Shown: positions 15,760 to 23,374, counted from the first letter of the stretch. The stretch: DNA of 32,328 nt from Saprospiraceae bacterium (GCA_013002995.1 JABDLO010000006.1:1-32328), one strand, 5' to 3'. Translations and numbers: made by a program. Notes: generated by a model not told the origin, from the letters alone.

Positions 15760-16825
15760 ATCATCAATGAATACTTACCAGATTGCAACAGTTCCCGGTG
15801 ACGGAATAGGAAAAGAAGTAATTCCGGAATCAATAAAAGTGTTAGAGGCCGTAGCTGCTCAATGTGGCTTTAGTTTAAAATTTAAATATTACGACTACTC
15901 TTGTGAGCACTTTGTTAAATATGGCAAAATGATGCCGGAAGATGGGTTGGAAAGATTGAGGGATAGTGATGGTATATTTTTGGGTGCGGTTGGGTATCCT
16001 GGTGTACCTGATCACATTTCGCTTTGGGGGTTATTAATTCCAATCCGAAGAACCTTTGAGCAATATGTAAATCTTCGTCCGGTACGATTACTGAAAGGAA
16101 TAGCATCTCCCCTGAAAAATCCAGGAAATGTGGACTTCTATATCGTCAGAGAAAATAATGAAGGTGAATATTCTTCAATTGGAGGTAAACTCTATGAAGG
16201 TACGGAACAAGAGGTTGTTATTCAGGAAAGTGTATTTACTAAAAAAGGAGTAGACAGGGTTATGAAGTTTGCATTTGAATTGGCAGATAAGAGAAGAAAG
16301 AAAATAACCAGTGCAACCAAGTCAAATGGGATCATTCATACGATGCCTTACTGGGATGAAAGATTTAAAGCAATAGGGAAGGGATATCCCCGGGTAGAAC
16401 AAGAGCAATATCATATTGATATTCTTTGTGCACACTTTGTGCAGCACCCAGACTGGTTTGATGTAGTTGTTGCAAGTAACCTCTTTGGGGATATTTTATC
16501 CGATTTAGGACCTGCGGTAGTGGGCGGTATGGGCGTCGCAGCAGGAGCCAACATCAATCCTGAAAAGAAATTCCCGAGTATGTTTGAACCTGTCCATGGG
16601 AGTGCTCCTGACATCGCAGGGAAGAATATCGCCAATCCAATTGCTTGTTTCTGGACTGCTGTAATGATGCTTGAGCACTTTGGTGAAACAGAAGCTGCAC
16701 GTCTGTTGATGGACGCCATTGAAGATGTAATCTCACAAGGGAATGTGCTCACCAGAGATCTGGGAGGGAGCGCATCTACTCAGGATATGACGGAGGCTAT
16801 TATTGATAAAATATTGAAAAAGTAA
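15752..16825 (+). CDS. dmlA: D-malate/tartrate dehydrogenase (decarboxylating)
   Basis: The 357-residue protein belongs to the isopropylmalate/isocitrate dehydrogenase superfamily. It has PGDGIGKEV at 15-23, the substrate arginines in LWGLLIPIRRTFEQYVNLRPVR (Arg99, Arg100, Arg109), Tyr140 in GEYSS, Lys190 in SATKSNG, and metal-binding Asp223, Asp247 and Asp251 (SNLFGDILSD). The adenine-binding motif is FEPVHGSAPDIAGKNIANP. The DHISLWG and NLRPVRL segments match E. coli DmlA and tartrate dehydrogenase rather than LeuB. It should oxidise and decarboxylate D-malate to pyruvate with NAD+ and Mn2+/K+, with tartrate as a possible second substrate. The ATG at 15752 overlaps the dehalogenase stop; an in-frame ATG at 15767 is an alternative. 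It has no leu genes nearby. Confidence 0.9.
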   Translation: MNKSSMNTYQIATVPGDGIGKEVIPESIKVLEAVAAQCGFSLKFKYYDYSCEHFVKYGKMMPEDGLERLRDSDGIFLGAVGYPGVPDHISLWGLLIPIRRTFEQYVNLRPVRLLKGIASPLKNPGNVDFYIVRENNEGEYSSIGGKLYEGTEQEVVIQESVFTKKGVDRVMKFAFELADKRRKKITSATKSNGIIHTMPYWDERFKAIGKGYPRVEQEQYHIDILCAHFVQHPDWFDVVVASNLFGDILSDLGPAVVGGMGVAAGANINPEKKFPSMFEPVHGSAPDIAGKNIANPIACFWTAVMMLEHFGETEAARLLMDAIEDVISQGNVLTRDLGGSASTQDMTEAIIDKILKK

Positions 16826-16852
16826 TCCAATATGGTAAATCCTGATTAGCGT

Positions 16853-16860
16853 TAATTTTG
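16853..16860 (+). promoter_or_regulatory. -7 promoter box before a decayed gene
   Basis: TAATTTTG matches TAnnTTTG exactly, 35 bp before the ATG of the remnant at 16896. It may now drive an untranslated leader or the oxygenase gene at 17095. No clear -33 TTTG is seen. Confidence 0.4.
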
Positions 16861-16895
16861 AATACTTTAGCAGAATCAAAAAACCAATTTTAAAA

Positions 16896-17045
16896 ATGAA
16901 AGTATTCCGGTTGATCATACACTCCATTCTTTTTATATGTTTTGTGACGTTTTCCTATTGACAGGAATACGAGGATTTTACCCTTGAAGGATCGAGGAAA
17001 TTTCATCGGGATTATGCCACCAGTGCGTTTACTGATGGAGGGTAG
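16896..17045 (+). pseudogene. Decayed start of an exported protein gene
   Basis: From the ATG at 16896 the frame reads MKVFRLIIHSILFICFVTFS, a typical signal peptide. A TGA at 16959 falls just where cleavage would occur. The same frame continues QEYEDFTLEGSRKFHRDY and on to a TAG at 17043. A single base change would restore a 49-codon reading, so this is the 5' end of a lost gene. The family is unrecognised. It keeps an intact -7 box. Confidence 0.5.
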
Positions 17046-17094
17046 ATGTCCCAATATTTATATCTGCATTTTCTGAATATTAAGCTCATACAGA

Positions 17095-17766
17095 ATGAAT
17101 TCAAAAAATTGTAATGAAAACTCCAGCAGGTTACAACAGATTACCTCAATACCTGGTTTAATATCGAAACGTATCATTAAAATTGAAAATTTCTTACCTC
17201 AACAGGAGCGTGACACACTTTTTAATGCAGTATGTACAAATCAAGAAACATTTCGGAATAGGGGAATTCCTGAATCCGCGATGCGAGGGTCTCTATACCT
17301 GGACTTGGGGTCCGAAGAATCCGAGGATTCAAAGGTTTTACCCATTAGCAAAGCTTGTGAATGTTTGTCGAAACGCATCATGATGTTGTTACCGGAATTG
17401 TTTACAACACTTGACGTTAAGCCATTTCCTGTTTCAAATATTCCTTTAAACTTTATAAACGGCCTTGATGGTCATATGGGTTTACCACATACTGATGAGA
17501 GTGGAGGTCGGTTCAAAATCTCGCTGCTCTATTACCTGAATAAGGTGCCAAAGGCTTTTCAGGGTGGCGCACTTGAATTTTACGAAACAAATGCAAGATC
17601 CCAAAGTGGTCATAGTGAGAAGGCTTTTGCCAAAATCGAACACAAAGACAATCTGCTGATTGCATTTCTTAGCCATATGTATCATGGAGTTTCCGAAGTT
17701 CAGCTTGATTCAGATAAATTTGAAGACGGTCGATTCGTAATCGTTGGATTTCTTGGACCGTGGTAG
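17095..17766 (+). CDS. Fe(II)/2-oxoglutarate-dependent oxygenase, prolyl-hydroxylase-like
   Basis: The 223-residue protein carries the jelly-roll iron triad His132-x-Asp134 (LPHTDE) and distal His197 (MYHGVSEV). Arg213 (DGRFVIVGFLGPW) is placed to bind the 2-oxoglutarate carboxylate. Between them come ISLLYYLN and FQGGALEFYE, the strands typical of the P4Hc/2OG-FeII_Oxy group. These enzymes hydroxylate proline or another residue, or small molecules, using O2 and 2-oxoglutarate. There is no signal peptide. The target is not evident. The next gene encodes a second, unrelated 2OG oxygenase, so the two may act on related substrates, but 187 bp with a palindrome separates them. Confidence 0.8.
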   Translation: MNSKNCNENSSRLQQITSIPGLISKRIIKIENFLPQQERDTLFNAVCTNQETFRNRGIPESAMRGSLYLDLGSEESEDSKVLPISKACECLSKRIMMLLPELFTTLDVKPFPVSNIPLNFINGLDGHMGLPHTDESGGRFKISLLYYLNKVPKAFQGGALEFYETNARSQSGHSEKAFAKIEHKDNLLIAFLSHMYHGVSEVQLDSDKFEDGRFVIVGFLGPW

Positions 17767-17888
17767 TCCGTGAATTTTAGGATTTAATGATCTCTGATAG
17801 TTCCTTTTATTTAATTATCATTTTTCTTAAATTAGGTATATTGATGTTATCAGCTTTTAGAGATGTTTAACAATCGAAGAATAAGATT

Positions 17889-17906
17889 TATACGTAATTA
17901 CGTATA
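17889..17906 (+). promoter_or_regulatory. 18-bp perfect palindrome, candidate operator
   Basis: TATACGTAATTACGTATA is its own reverse complement and sits 48 bp upstream of the aspartyl-hydroxylase-like gene. A perfect palindrome of this length at a promoter-proximal position suggests the site of a dimeric repressor or activator. The regulator is not in the window. Confidence 0.45.
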
Positions 17907-17953
17907 TGGCGATGTTTTTTTTGCATAAAAATTGATTCTTTAAAATCTTAAGA

Positions 17954-18706
17954 TTGCTACAAGTGCAAAAAAATACGAAATATTTGAAGTTCCCTTTTCA
18001 GTTTAACACAGAAAAACTGGTGCATGACTTATCATTAATTCTTGATAAAAATTGGATTCCACATTTTAACACTACAGGCTATAATGGAGATTGGAAAGTC
18101 ATTTCATTGTATGCTCCTAACGGAGTAGAATCTAACATATACGCACTTACAACATCTAATTCAACAATATCAGAAACATCAATACTCAAAGAATGTCTCT
18201 ATTTTAAAGAAGTTATTGACTTTTTCAAATGTTCCATTCTTTCTGCCCGAATTCTACGATTAGGAGTTGGTGCTGAAATTAAATCACATAGAGATCACGA
18301 ATTAGGCTATGAGGATGGGAATTTTCGATTACACATACCAATCGTTACGAATTCAAATGTCCAATTTTTTCTTGATGGTATCGAATTAACAATGCTGCCT
18401 GGAGAATGCTGGTATACCAATGTAAACTATGTGCATTCTGTTATTAATTTAGGCATGTCCGATCGAGTTCATTTGGTCATAGATGGAGAGAGAAATGAAT
18501 GGTCAGATCAATTGTTTTTTTCATTAGCTCCAAAGGAAAGTTTTCAAGCCATAATCAAAGAAAATGATTCTCCAGAAACAATTGTTAGAATTATTGAAGA
18601 ATTAAAATACAGAAATGAACCTGCCGCCGAACAATTGATAAATGATTTATTACTAAAATTAACTAAAACACAACAAAACCTAGACGGCAATAAAACGGCC
18701 GATTAG
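17954..18706 (+). CDS. Aspartyl/asparaginyl beta-hydroxylase family oxygenase
   Basis: The reading frame has no ATG at its 5' end: it begins with TTG at 17954 or GTG at 17963, and the GTG looks equally good. The 250-residue product contains the AspH-type double-stranded beta-helix. Iron ligands are His112-x-Asp114 (KSHRDHE) and distal His161 (NYVHSVINLG); Arg171 (SDRVHLVID) is placed to bind 2-oxoglutarate. NFRLHIPIVTN and LPGECWYTNV are characteristic strands. Members hydroxylate Asp/Asn side chains of peptides or free amino acids. A ~50-residue helical C-terminal extension (ETIVRIIEELKYRNEPAAEQ) follows the oxygenase core. It is cytosolic. Molybdoenzyme-gene remnants begin 30 bp after its stop codon. 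Confidence 0.8.
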   Translation: MLQVQKNTKYLKFPFQFNTEKLVHDLSLILDKNWIPHFNTTGYNGDWKVISLYAPNGVESNIYALTTSNSTISETSILKECLYFKEVIDFFKCSILSARILRLGVGAEIKSHRDHELGYEDGNFRLHIPIVTNSNVQFFLDGIELTMLPGECWYTNVNYVHSVINLGMSDRVHLVIDGERNEWSDQLFFSLAPKESFQAIIKENDSPETIVRIIEELKYRNEPAAEQLINDLLLKLTKTQQNLDGNKTAD

Positions 18707-18736
18707 CCATACTGTTGTAAGTAATCAAATAATTAA

Positions 18737-18875
18737 TGCAATAAAACCCCAAGCATCAAAACAACTCATGGTGCATGTTATTATGATTTTCCAGACAGAT
18801 GCAGTTGGAAGGTAAAAACTGAAACATGTATAAGATCATAGTACCTAAACCCTACGGCAATTGAAAAACTAAACG
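18737..18875 (+). pseudogene. Eroded fragment of a molybdopterin oxidoreductase gene
   Basis: Bases 18737-18823 align without gaps to 20298-20384 of the intact molybdoenzyme gene; I count 75 of 87 identities by eye. Most differences are silent, but the second cluster cysteine has become Phe (CYYDFPDRC against CYHDCPDRC). Weaker similarity (AAACCCTAC against AATCCATAC) seems to continue to about 18875, and stop codons appear. The rest of the gene is gone. Confidence 0.8.
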
Positions 18876-18908
18876 TGGTGCTTTATTAGAAAAAATTCAA
18901 AATAACCA

Positions 18909-18962
18909 ATGATAAATTTCTTTAGAAAAATTAGACAATACTTACTTTTGAAAAATAACCAG
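18909..18962 (+). pseudogene. Eroded 5' end of a DUF6090 gene
   Basis: The frame from the ATG at 18909 reads MINFFRKIRQYLLLKNNQE, close to MIKFLRKIRQSLLIRGET at the start of the intact DUF6090 gene (22535). The bases just before the ATG (ATAACCA) are also shared. The membrane segment that should follow is absent. Confidence 0.65.
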
Positions 18963-19287
18963 GAAGCCTCCCTCTTGGATTTTGGAAGATTTTGAGACTG
19001 AATTAAACAGAGGTCTCGATTTTAACGGGTTAAATGATGGGTTGTATAACGCAGTTTAAGGATAAATAAGACAAATGCACTCATTAGATTGATCTTGACA
19101 AAGCAATAGTCATATTTGAAAATTTAGAGAATATCAATCAAACTAAACTTACTGGAGGGTCAATTATCCGGATTCCAGAAGTCTGTTTTACCGAAATATG
19201 CATTGAGTCCCTAATTTTCATTAATGCGATAAATCCTTAAATATGTTTAACTTAGGATATTATTCATTTCTTAAAAGAAATAATTCT
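18963..19287 (+). other. Gene-free stretch, probably decayed coding DNA
   Basis: Short open pieces follow one another in changing frames. One reads ETELNRGLDFNGLNDGLYNA and then a stop. Another, ending near 19240, reads DLDKAIVIFENLENINQTKL. They look like decayed coding sequence but I recognise no family. No RNA gene or clear promoter is visible. Confidence 0.4.
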
Positions 19288-19560
19288 ATGAATTATATTG
19301 GATTCTTATTACTCACTCTAATTACCATTACTGGTTATTCCTTGAATGAGAGTGCTGAAAGTGAAAACTTAAATTCAGTAATTGAAACTGGTGCACATAA
19401 TCAAGTAACTATTTGCCATTTGTTAGGAAATGGTGATTACAAAGCTATCGATGTGAATGAAAAAGCCGTAGATGCTCACTTAGATCATGGAGATCAATTC
19501 CCAGGTTATAGTGGTCCTTTTTGTGTGTTGACAGAAAATTGTGAAAAAATTTGCTTTTAG
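19288..19560 (+). CDS. Small secreted protein with CH...AHxxHGD motif
   Basis: I take the ATG at 19288, giving a 90-residue product whose first 18 residues (MNYIGFLLLTLITITGYS) are a signal peptide; the longer version from 19243 would put charged residues first. The mature part has the motif VTICHLLGNG...AHLDHGD: Cys43-His44, then His64, His67 and Asp69. Further cysteines are at 79, 85 and 89. This CHxP(P)G...AHxxHGD pattern recurs in many Bacteroidota and other exported proteins, often at the end of large ones, and has no assigned function that I know. The conserved Cys/His/Asp set suggests a metal site or disulfide knot. It lies between two remnant-rich gaps and has no partner gene. Confidence 0.65.
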   Translation: MNYIGFLLLTLITITGYSLNESAESENLNSVIETGAHNQVTICHLLGNGDYKAIDVNEKAVDAHLDHGDQFPGYSGPFCVLTENCEKICF

Positions 19561-20165
19561 CTTGCTGACTATTTTTATATAAAGTAGTAGCTATAAATCG
19601 GGGTAGCCTAAAAGGCCATCTGAAGAGAAAGCTCATTCTATCTTATACATGTACTCCGCTTAGGTAAGTTTGCTGATGGTTTCTTCACACGGTCTAAGCG
19701 TTTCTTTTTCCAGTATTGAGAGGAAAGAAAATTTTACTCCTTTAAATACGACTCACCAAGCAAAATTCCTTCTCCTCTTCAATTAAGAAAGAATTAGAAT
19801 CGGACTTTGTTAATTGGGTTGTCAATCTTCTTTATGAGCTTCGGCTTTGCATGAAATATAAAAGAGAGATATGACCCTGGTAAAAAATGTAATTCGGCGA
19901 TTGGTATATTAACACCTTGATACTTTTGTTCCTTTTTTCATTATGTTTATTTTAAGAATCTTGTGACAAAATCGTCGTTATTCCCATATGCAATTTGTGT
20001 GCTAAGGGCTTTTCCTCCATCCCCCAAATTCTACAAGTCCAATTTGTAATAAAAATGTACCATCCTCTTACCAATAAGCAAAGGAATCATTTCAAATCTG
20101 TTAATTTCATTACATTTAAAATATTATAAATTAATATTTCGAAAAACCAATAATCAGACTGAAAC
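19561..20165 (+). other. 605-bp gap without a recognisable gene
   Basis: Neither strand gives a protein I can recognise. Fragments such as VNWVVNLLYELRLCMKYKRE near 19810-19870 suggest decayed coding DNA. A weak GCC/GGC hairpin lies near 19605. I found no insertion-sequence ends, tRNA or -7 box that I would defend. Confidence 0.35.
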
Positions 20166-22358
20166 ATGAGCCATGAGATCAAAGAAACCTGCCTGCCGGC
20201 AGGCAGGAATAAAGGGATTGATCGTAGAGACTTTTTAGAAATTACAGGTAAGACCGCTGTTGCTATTAGCCTGGCTTCTCTACCCATTCTGACTTCCTGC
20301 AATGAAACCCCAACCATCAAAACAACACATGGGGCATGTTACCATGATTGTCCCGACAGATGCAGCTGGCAGGTGAAAACCGAAGATGGAAAGGTCATTG
20401 GATTTGAAGCAAGCCAGAATCCATACACAGCCGGAAAATTGTGTGATAAAATGGTCAATTTTCCTAATGATGTAACCTACCATTCGGATAGGGTATTAAC
20501 ACCTTTAAAAAGAACAGGCCTTAAAGGGAAAGGGGAATTTGAAAAAATCAGCTGGGAGCAAGCCATAAGTGAAGTGACTTCCAGGCTCAGGTCTATTATT
20601 GAGGAAAAGGGTGGTGAAGCGATTCTTCCCTATAGTTTTGGAGGTAATCAGGGTAAAGTACAAAGCAGAGCAATTTCAAGTAGATTTTTTGCACACATAG
20701 GAGCGAGCCAATTAGAAAGAACCATTTGCGGCAATGCAGCAGTTGCCGGAGTATTGGCCACCAACGGACAGACTACCGGTGTCTTACCCGAAGATTGTGT
20801 TCATAGTAAGTTTATCATTTTATGGGGAACCAACCCAGTGCTTTCCAATCAACACTTATGGCCATTTATTCAGAAAGCTAAGGACAATGGTGCTAAAATC
20901 GTGGTGGTCGATCCCTTTAAGTCTCTCACTTCTGAGAAAGCCGACTGGCACATTCAACCCTATCCGGGTAGTGATACAGCTCTTGCTCTCGGGCTGATGC
21001 ATGTGATACTAAAAGAAAATCTGCACGATCAGGAATTCATTGACCTTTACACTGTTGGGATAGAAGAATTAAAAGCGCATGTGCAAAATTACGACCCTGC
21101 ATCAGTTGCTCAAATTACCGGTCTGGACGAGGAAACCATCACTTCATTGGCTAAATCATACGGACAAAGCTCACCTTCCCTGATACGGGTTTTAATAGGG
21201 ATGGAACATCAGGTCAATGGAGCAAGTGCCTTCAGGGCTGTAGCTATGTTGCCAGCATTGACAGGTGCCTGGCGGGATTTTGGCGGTGGGTTGATGCATA
21301 TGACGTATGAGCTTTTTGGAGCTTCACTGAACTGGGAAAGTTTATCCTTACCTCCGGAGCTGGCAAATCCGAAAACCCGATCGATCAATATGATAGAGCT
21401 GGGGAAAGTATTGAATAGCAAGGATCTGAATCCCGGGATCGATGCCTTAATTGTATTTAATTCTAATCCAGCTGTCACCACTCCCAATCAAAATCTGATC
21501 CTACAAGGATTGGAAAGGGAAGACTTATTGACCATAGTATCAGAGCATTTTATTACTGATACTGCACGATACGCTGACTATATTTTCCCTGCGACAAGTG
21601 TCCTTGAAAATTGGGATATCCTGGATTCCTGGGGCAGTACTTACATTAACATCAATGAACCTGCGATTGAGCCATTGGGAGAATCAAAACCCAATTCAGA
21701 ATTGTTCAGGTTACTTGCCCGGGAAATGGGATTCACTGAATCGTACTTATACGAATCAGATATTGATATCGTAAAGAAAACACTGCGGAGTGATCATGAA
21801 TATTTGAAGGGCATCACATTTGAATCATTGAGACAATCAGGAGGACAAAGATTAAATTTACCTGATAGGTGGATGCCTCATGCCGAAGGAAATTTCAAAA
21901 CCAAAACAGGAAAATGTCATTTCTATGATGCGGATATAGAACCTGCACTTCCAACTTACTTACCCAGGGAGTACAGTAAAGCAGAGATGGAGGAATACCC
22001 ACTGCATTTATTGACGCTCAAGACACCTAAATATTTGCTGAATAGCAGTCATGCCAATATTGAGCACATTCTTAAAAAAGAAGGGCAACCCTACTTAGAG
22101 GTACATCCCGATGATGCTGCACATAGAAATATAGCTGATGGTGATGAATTGAAAATATACAATCAGAGGGGTGAAGTATTTATGGCGGCACGAATAAGTC
22201 GAAAGGTAACACAAGGAGTGGTGTGCATGCCACACGGATATTGGCCTTCCCTAATGAAAGGTGGATCTTCTGCTAATGCACTTACGGATCATCTATTAAC
22301 AGATATGGGGAGGGGAGGAGCTATTCAGGAAGCAAAAGTTGAAATAATAAAAGCTTAG
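20166..22358 (+). CDS. Tat-exported molybdopterin oxidoreductase (DMSO reductase superfamily), probable lipoprotein
   Basis: The 730-residue protein has a twin-arginine leader (DRRDFLEITGKT, Arg20-Arg21, then a hydrophobic run). It ends in a lipobox LTSC (Cys45), so it is probably a Tat lipoprotein. The [4Fe-4S] cysteines are Cys58, Cys62, Cys66 (CYHDCPDRC) and Cys93 (KLCDKM). The likely molybdenum ligand is Cys188 in TICGNAAVAG, aligned with the Cys/SeCys of formate dehydrogenase (VUHGPSVAG). A C-terminal molybdopterin dinucleotide-binding domain follows (LLTLKTPKYLLNSSHAN, VHPDDA, DGDELKIYNQRG, PHGYWPS). No iron-sulfur or membrane-anchor subunit is adjacent, so the electron partner is unknown. 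Substrate could be formate, polysulfide/thiosulfate or another oxoanion. A GC-rich palindrome is embedded in the leader. Confidence 0.88.
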   Translation: MSHEIKETCLPAGRNKGIDRRDFLEITGKTAVAISLASLPILTSCNETPTIKTTHGACYHDCPDRCSWQVKTEDGKVIGFEASQNPYTAGKLCDKMVNFPNDVTYHSDRVLTPLKRTGLKGKGEFEKISWEQAISEVTSRLRSIIEEKGGEAILPYSFGGNQGKVQSRAISSRFFAHIGASQLERTICGNAAVAGVLATNGQTTGVLPEDCVHSKFIILWGTNPVLSNQHLWPFIQKAKDNGAKIVVVDPFKSLTSEKADWHIQPYPGSDTALALGLMHVILKENLHDQEFIDLYTVGIEELKAHVQNYDPASVAQITGLDEETITSLAKSYGQSSPSLIRVLIGMEHQVNGASAFRAVAMLPALTGAWRDFGGGLMHMTYELFGASLNWESLSLPPELANPKTRSINMIELGKVLNSKDLNPGIDALIVFNSNPAVTTPNQNLILQGLEREDLLTIVSEHFITDTARYADYIFPATSVLENWDILDSWGSTYININEPAIEPLGESKPNSELFRLLAREMGFTESYLYESDIDIVKKTLRSDHEYLKGITFESLRQSGGQRLNLPDRWMPHAEGNFKTKTGKCHFYDADIEPALPTYLPREYSKAEMEEYPLHLLTLKTPKYLLNSSHANIEHILKKEGQPYLEVHPDDAAHRNIADGDELKIYNQRGEVFMAARISRKVTQGVVCMPHGYWPSLMKGGSSANALTDHLLTDMGRGGAIQEAKVEIIKA
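20188..20207 (+). repeat. 20-bp GC-rich palindrome inserted in the Tat leader
   Basis: CCTGCCTGCCGGCAGGCAGG is a perfect palindrome, far more GC-rich than its surroundings. It encodes the in-frame residues CLPAGR at positions 9-14 of the molybdoenzyme. I know this motif (PAGR/PAGRQ) as a dispersed short palindromic repeat found inside and between genes in Bacteroidota genomes. Confidence 0.75.
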
Positions 22359-22390
22359 AAAATCATCTGTAATTACTAAATTTAATATGG

Positions 22391-22430
22391 GAACTGAGTT
22401 ATCTGAGAGGTCAAAACAAATTGTGATTCT
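22391..22430 (+). repeat. Imperfect direct repeat, copy 1
   Basis: This 40-bp stretch matches 23375-23414 at about 30 positions by eye, without gaps. Here it lies in a short frame from the ATG at 22387 (MGTELSERSKQIVIL..., 36 codons). It sits between the molybdoenzyme and DUF6090 genes and may be a remnant of a gene start. Confidence 0.55.
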
Positions 22431-22534
22431 ATGTTCTTATGACAATTTCGATGTATTCTCTTCTAATAATGATGGAGTGCTTCATTTTCTTTAAGTTCAG
22501 GTGTTGGAATGAAAAAGATGACTAATCAATAACC

Positions 22535-23299
22535 ATGATAAAATTTCTTAGAAAGATCAGACAAAGCCTGCTCATAAGAGGGGAAACGAGTAAATATCTC
22601 AAATATGCTGTTGGAGAAATTCTGCTGGTTATGATCGGGATTCTTTTGGCTTTGCAAGTGAATAACTGGAATGAAAACAGAAAAGACCATGACAAAGAAG
22701 TTAAGCTTTTAATAGAGTTAAGAGATGATCTGGTAGAGACTAAGAATGACTTACTAACCGACATCGAGAAAGCACAACAGATTCTTGCTACCACCAATAC
22801 ACTTTATAGAGCCATTACCGAAGACGATATTACTGGTAAAAGCCCTTTTAAATTATCAACAAGATATATTCTAGAATCTGCCATTCTCTTTCCTAAATTA
22901 AGTGCATACGAAGCAATTCAATCAGAAGGCATTACTATCATCTCGAATGATAATTTAAGAAAAAACATTACCGACTTTTATCAATTACATTTAAAAAGAG
23001 TAGCTGCTGCTGAAGCATTTATTCAAGATCTGGATCATAAGGTGTTAAAACCATATTTAAACTTAGTGTCAAGCTATGACAGTGATTGTAAAGACTGTGA
23101 GGATTTATATGCCCTATATAGCTCTAATCAAAAAAGTAGAAACAATTTATACCTCATATCTAATGCAGATGATAAACTGGTACATATACTCAAAGAAAAA
23201 TTTAATGTCTTGAAAACATTAAATCAGCGATATGTAGAATTATCTCAGTTTATTGATGAAATCATTATTTCAATAAATAATGAAACCAACTCGAAATGA
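22535..23299 (+). CDS. DUF6090 family membrane protein
   Basis: The 254-residue protein begins MIKFLRKIRQSLLIRGETSK. One transmembrane helix follows (about 27-44, VGEILLVMIGILLALQVN), then the family hallmark NNWNENRK. The remainder is a helical, partly coiled-coil domain outside the membrane (LLIELRDDLVETKNDLLTDIEKAQQ). It contains the recurring YEAIQSEG...ISNDNLRKNITDFY segment and a CKDC pair. DUF6090 proteins are abundant and multicopy in marine Bacteroidota; no function is established. Orientation is N-terminus in and a large periplasmic domain, inferred from the basic N-terminal tail. It is the second gene of the putative molybdoenzyme-DUF6090 pair, whose eroded copy lies at 18737-18962. 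Confidence 0.85.
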   Translation: MIKFLRKIRQSLLIRGETSKYLKYAVGEILLVMIGILLALQVNNWNENRKDHDKEVKLLIELRDDLVETKNDLLTDIEKAQQILATTNTLYRAITEDDITGKSPFKLSTRYILESAILFPKLSAYEAIQSEGITIISNDNLRKNITDFYQLHLKRVAAAEAFIQDLDHKVLKPYLNLVSSYDSDCKDCEDLYALYSSNQKSRNNLYLISNADDKLVHILKEKFNVLKTLNQRYVELSQFIDEIIISINNETNSK

Positions 23300-23374
23300 T
23301 GATCATTTTCTTCTAAGGATTTTGATAAAATTTGGGCTTAAAAAATTCACCGACAAATACTAAAATGAATCTGA

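Noticed and set aside
19243-19287. Upstream ATG for the small CH...HGD protein
   Set aside because: It would place 15 residues with Lys/Arg/Asn ahead of a normal signal peptide; the ATG at 19288 fits secretion better.
19445-19636. Reverse-strand 63-codon frame over the small secreted protein gene
   Set aside because: No motif, no promoter, and it is antisense to a gene with a conserved motif.
19561-20165. Possible insertion-sequence remnant (fragments such as VNWVVNLLYELRLC)
   Set aside because: No terminal inverted repeats, target duplication or DDE motif could be found by eye.
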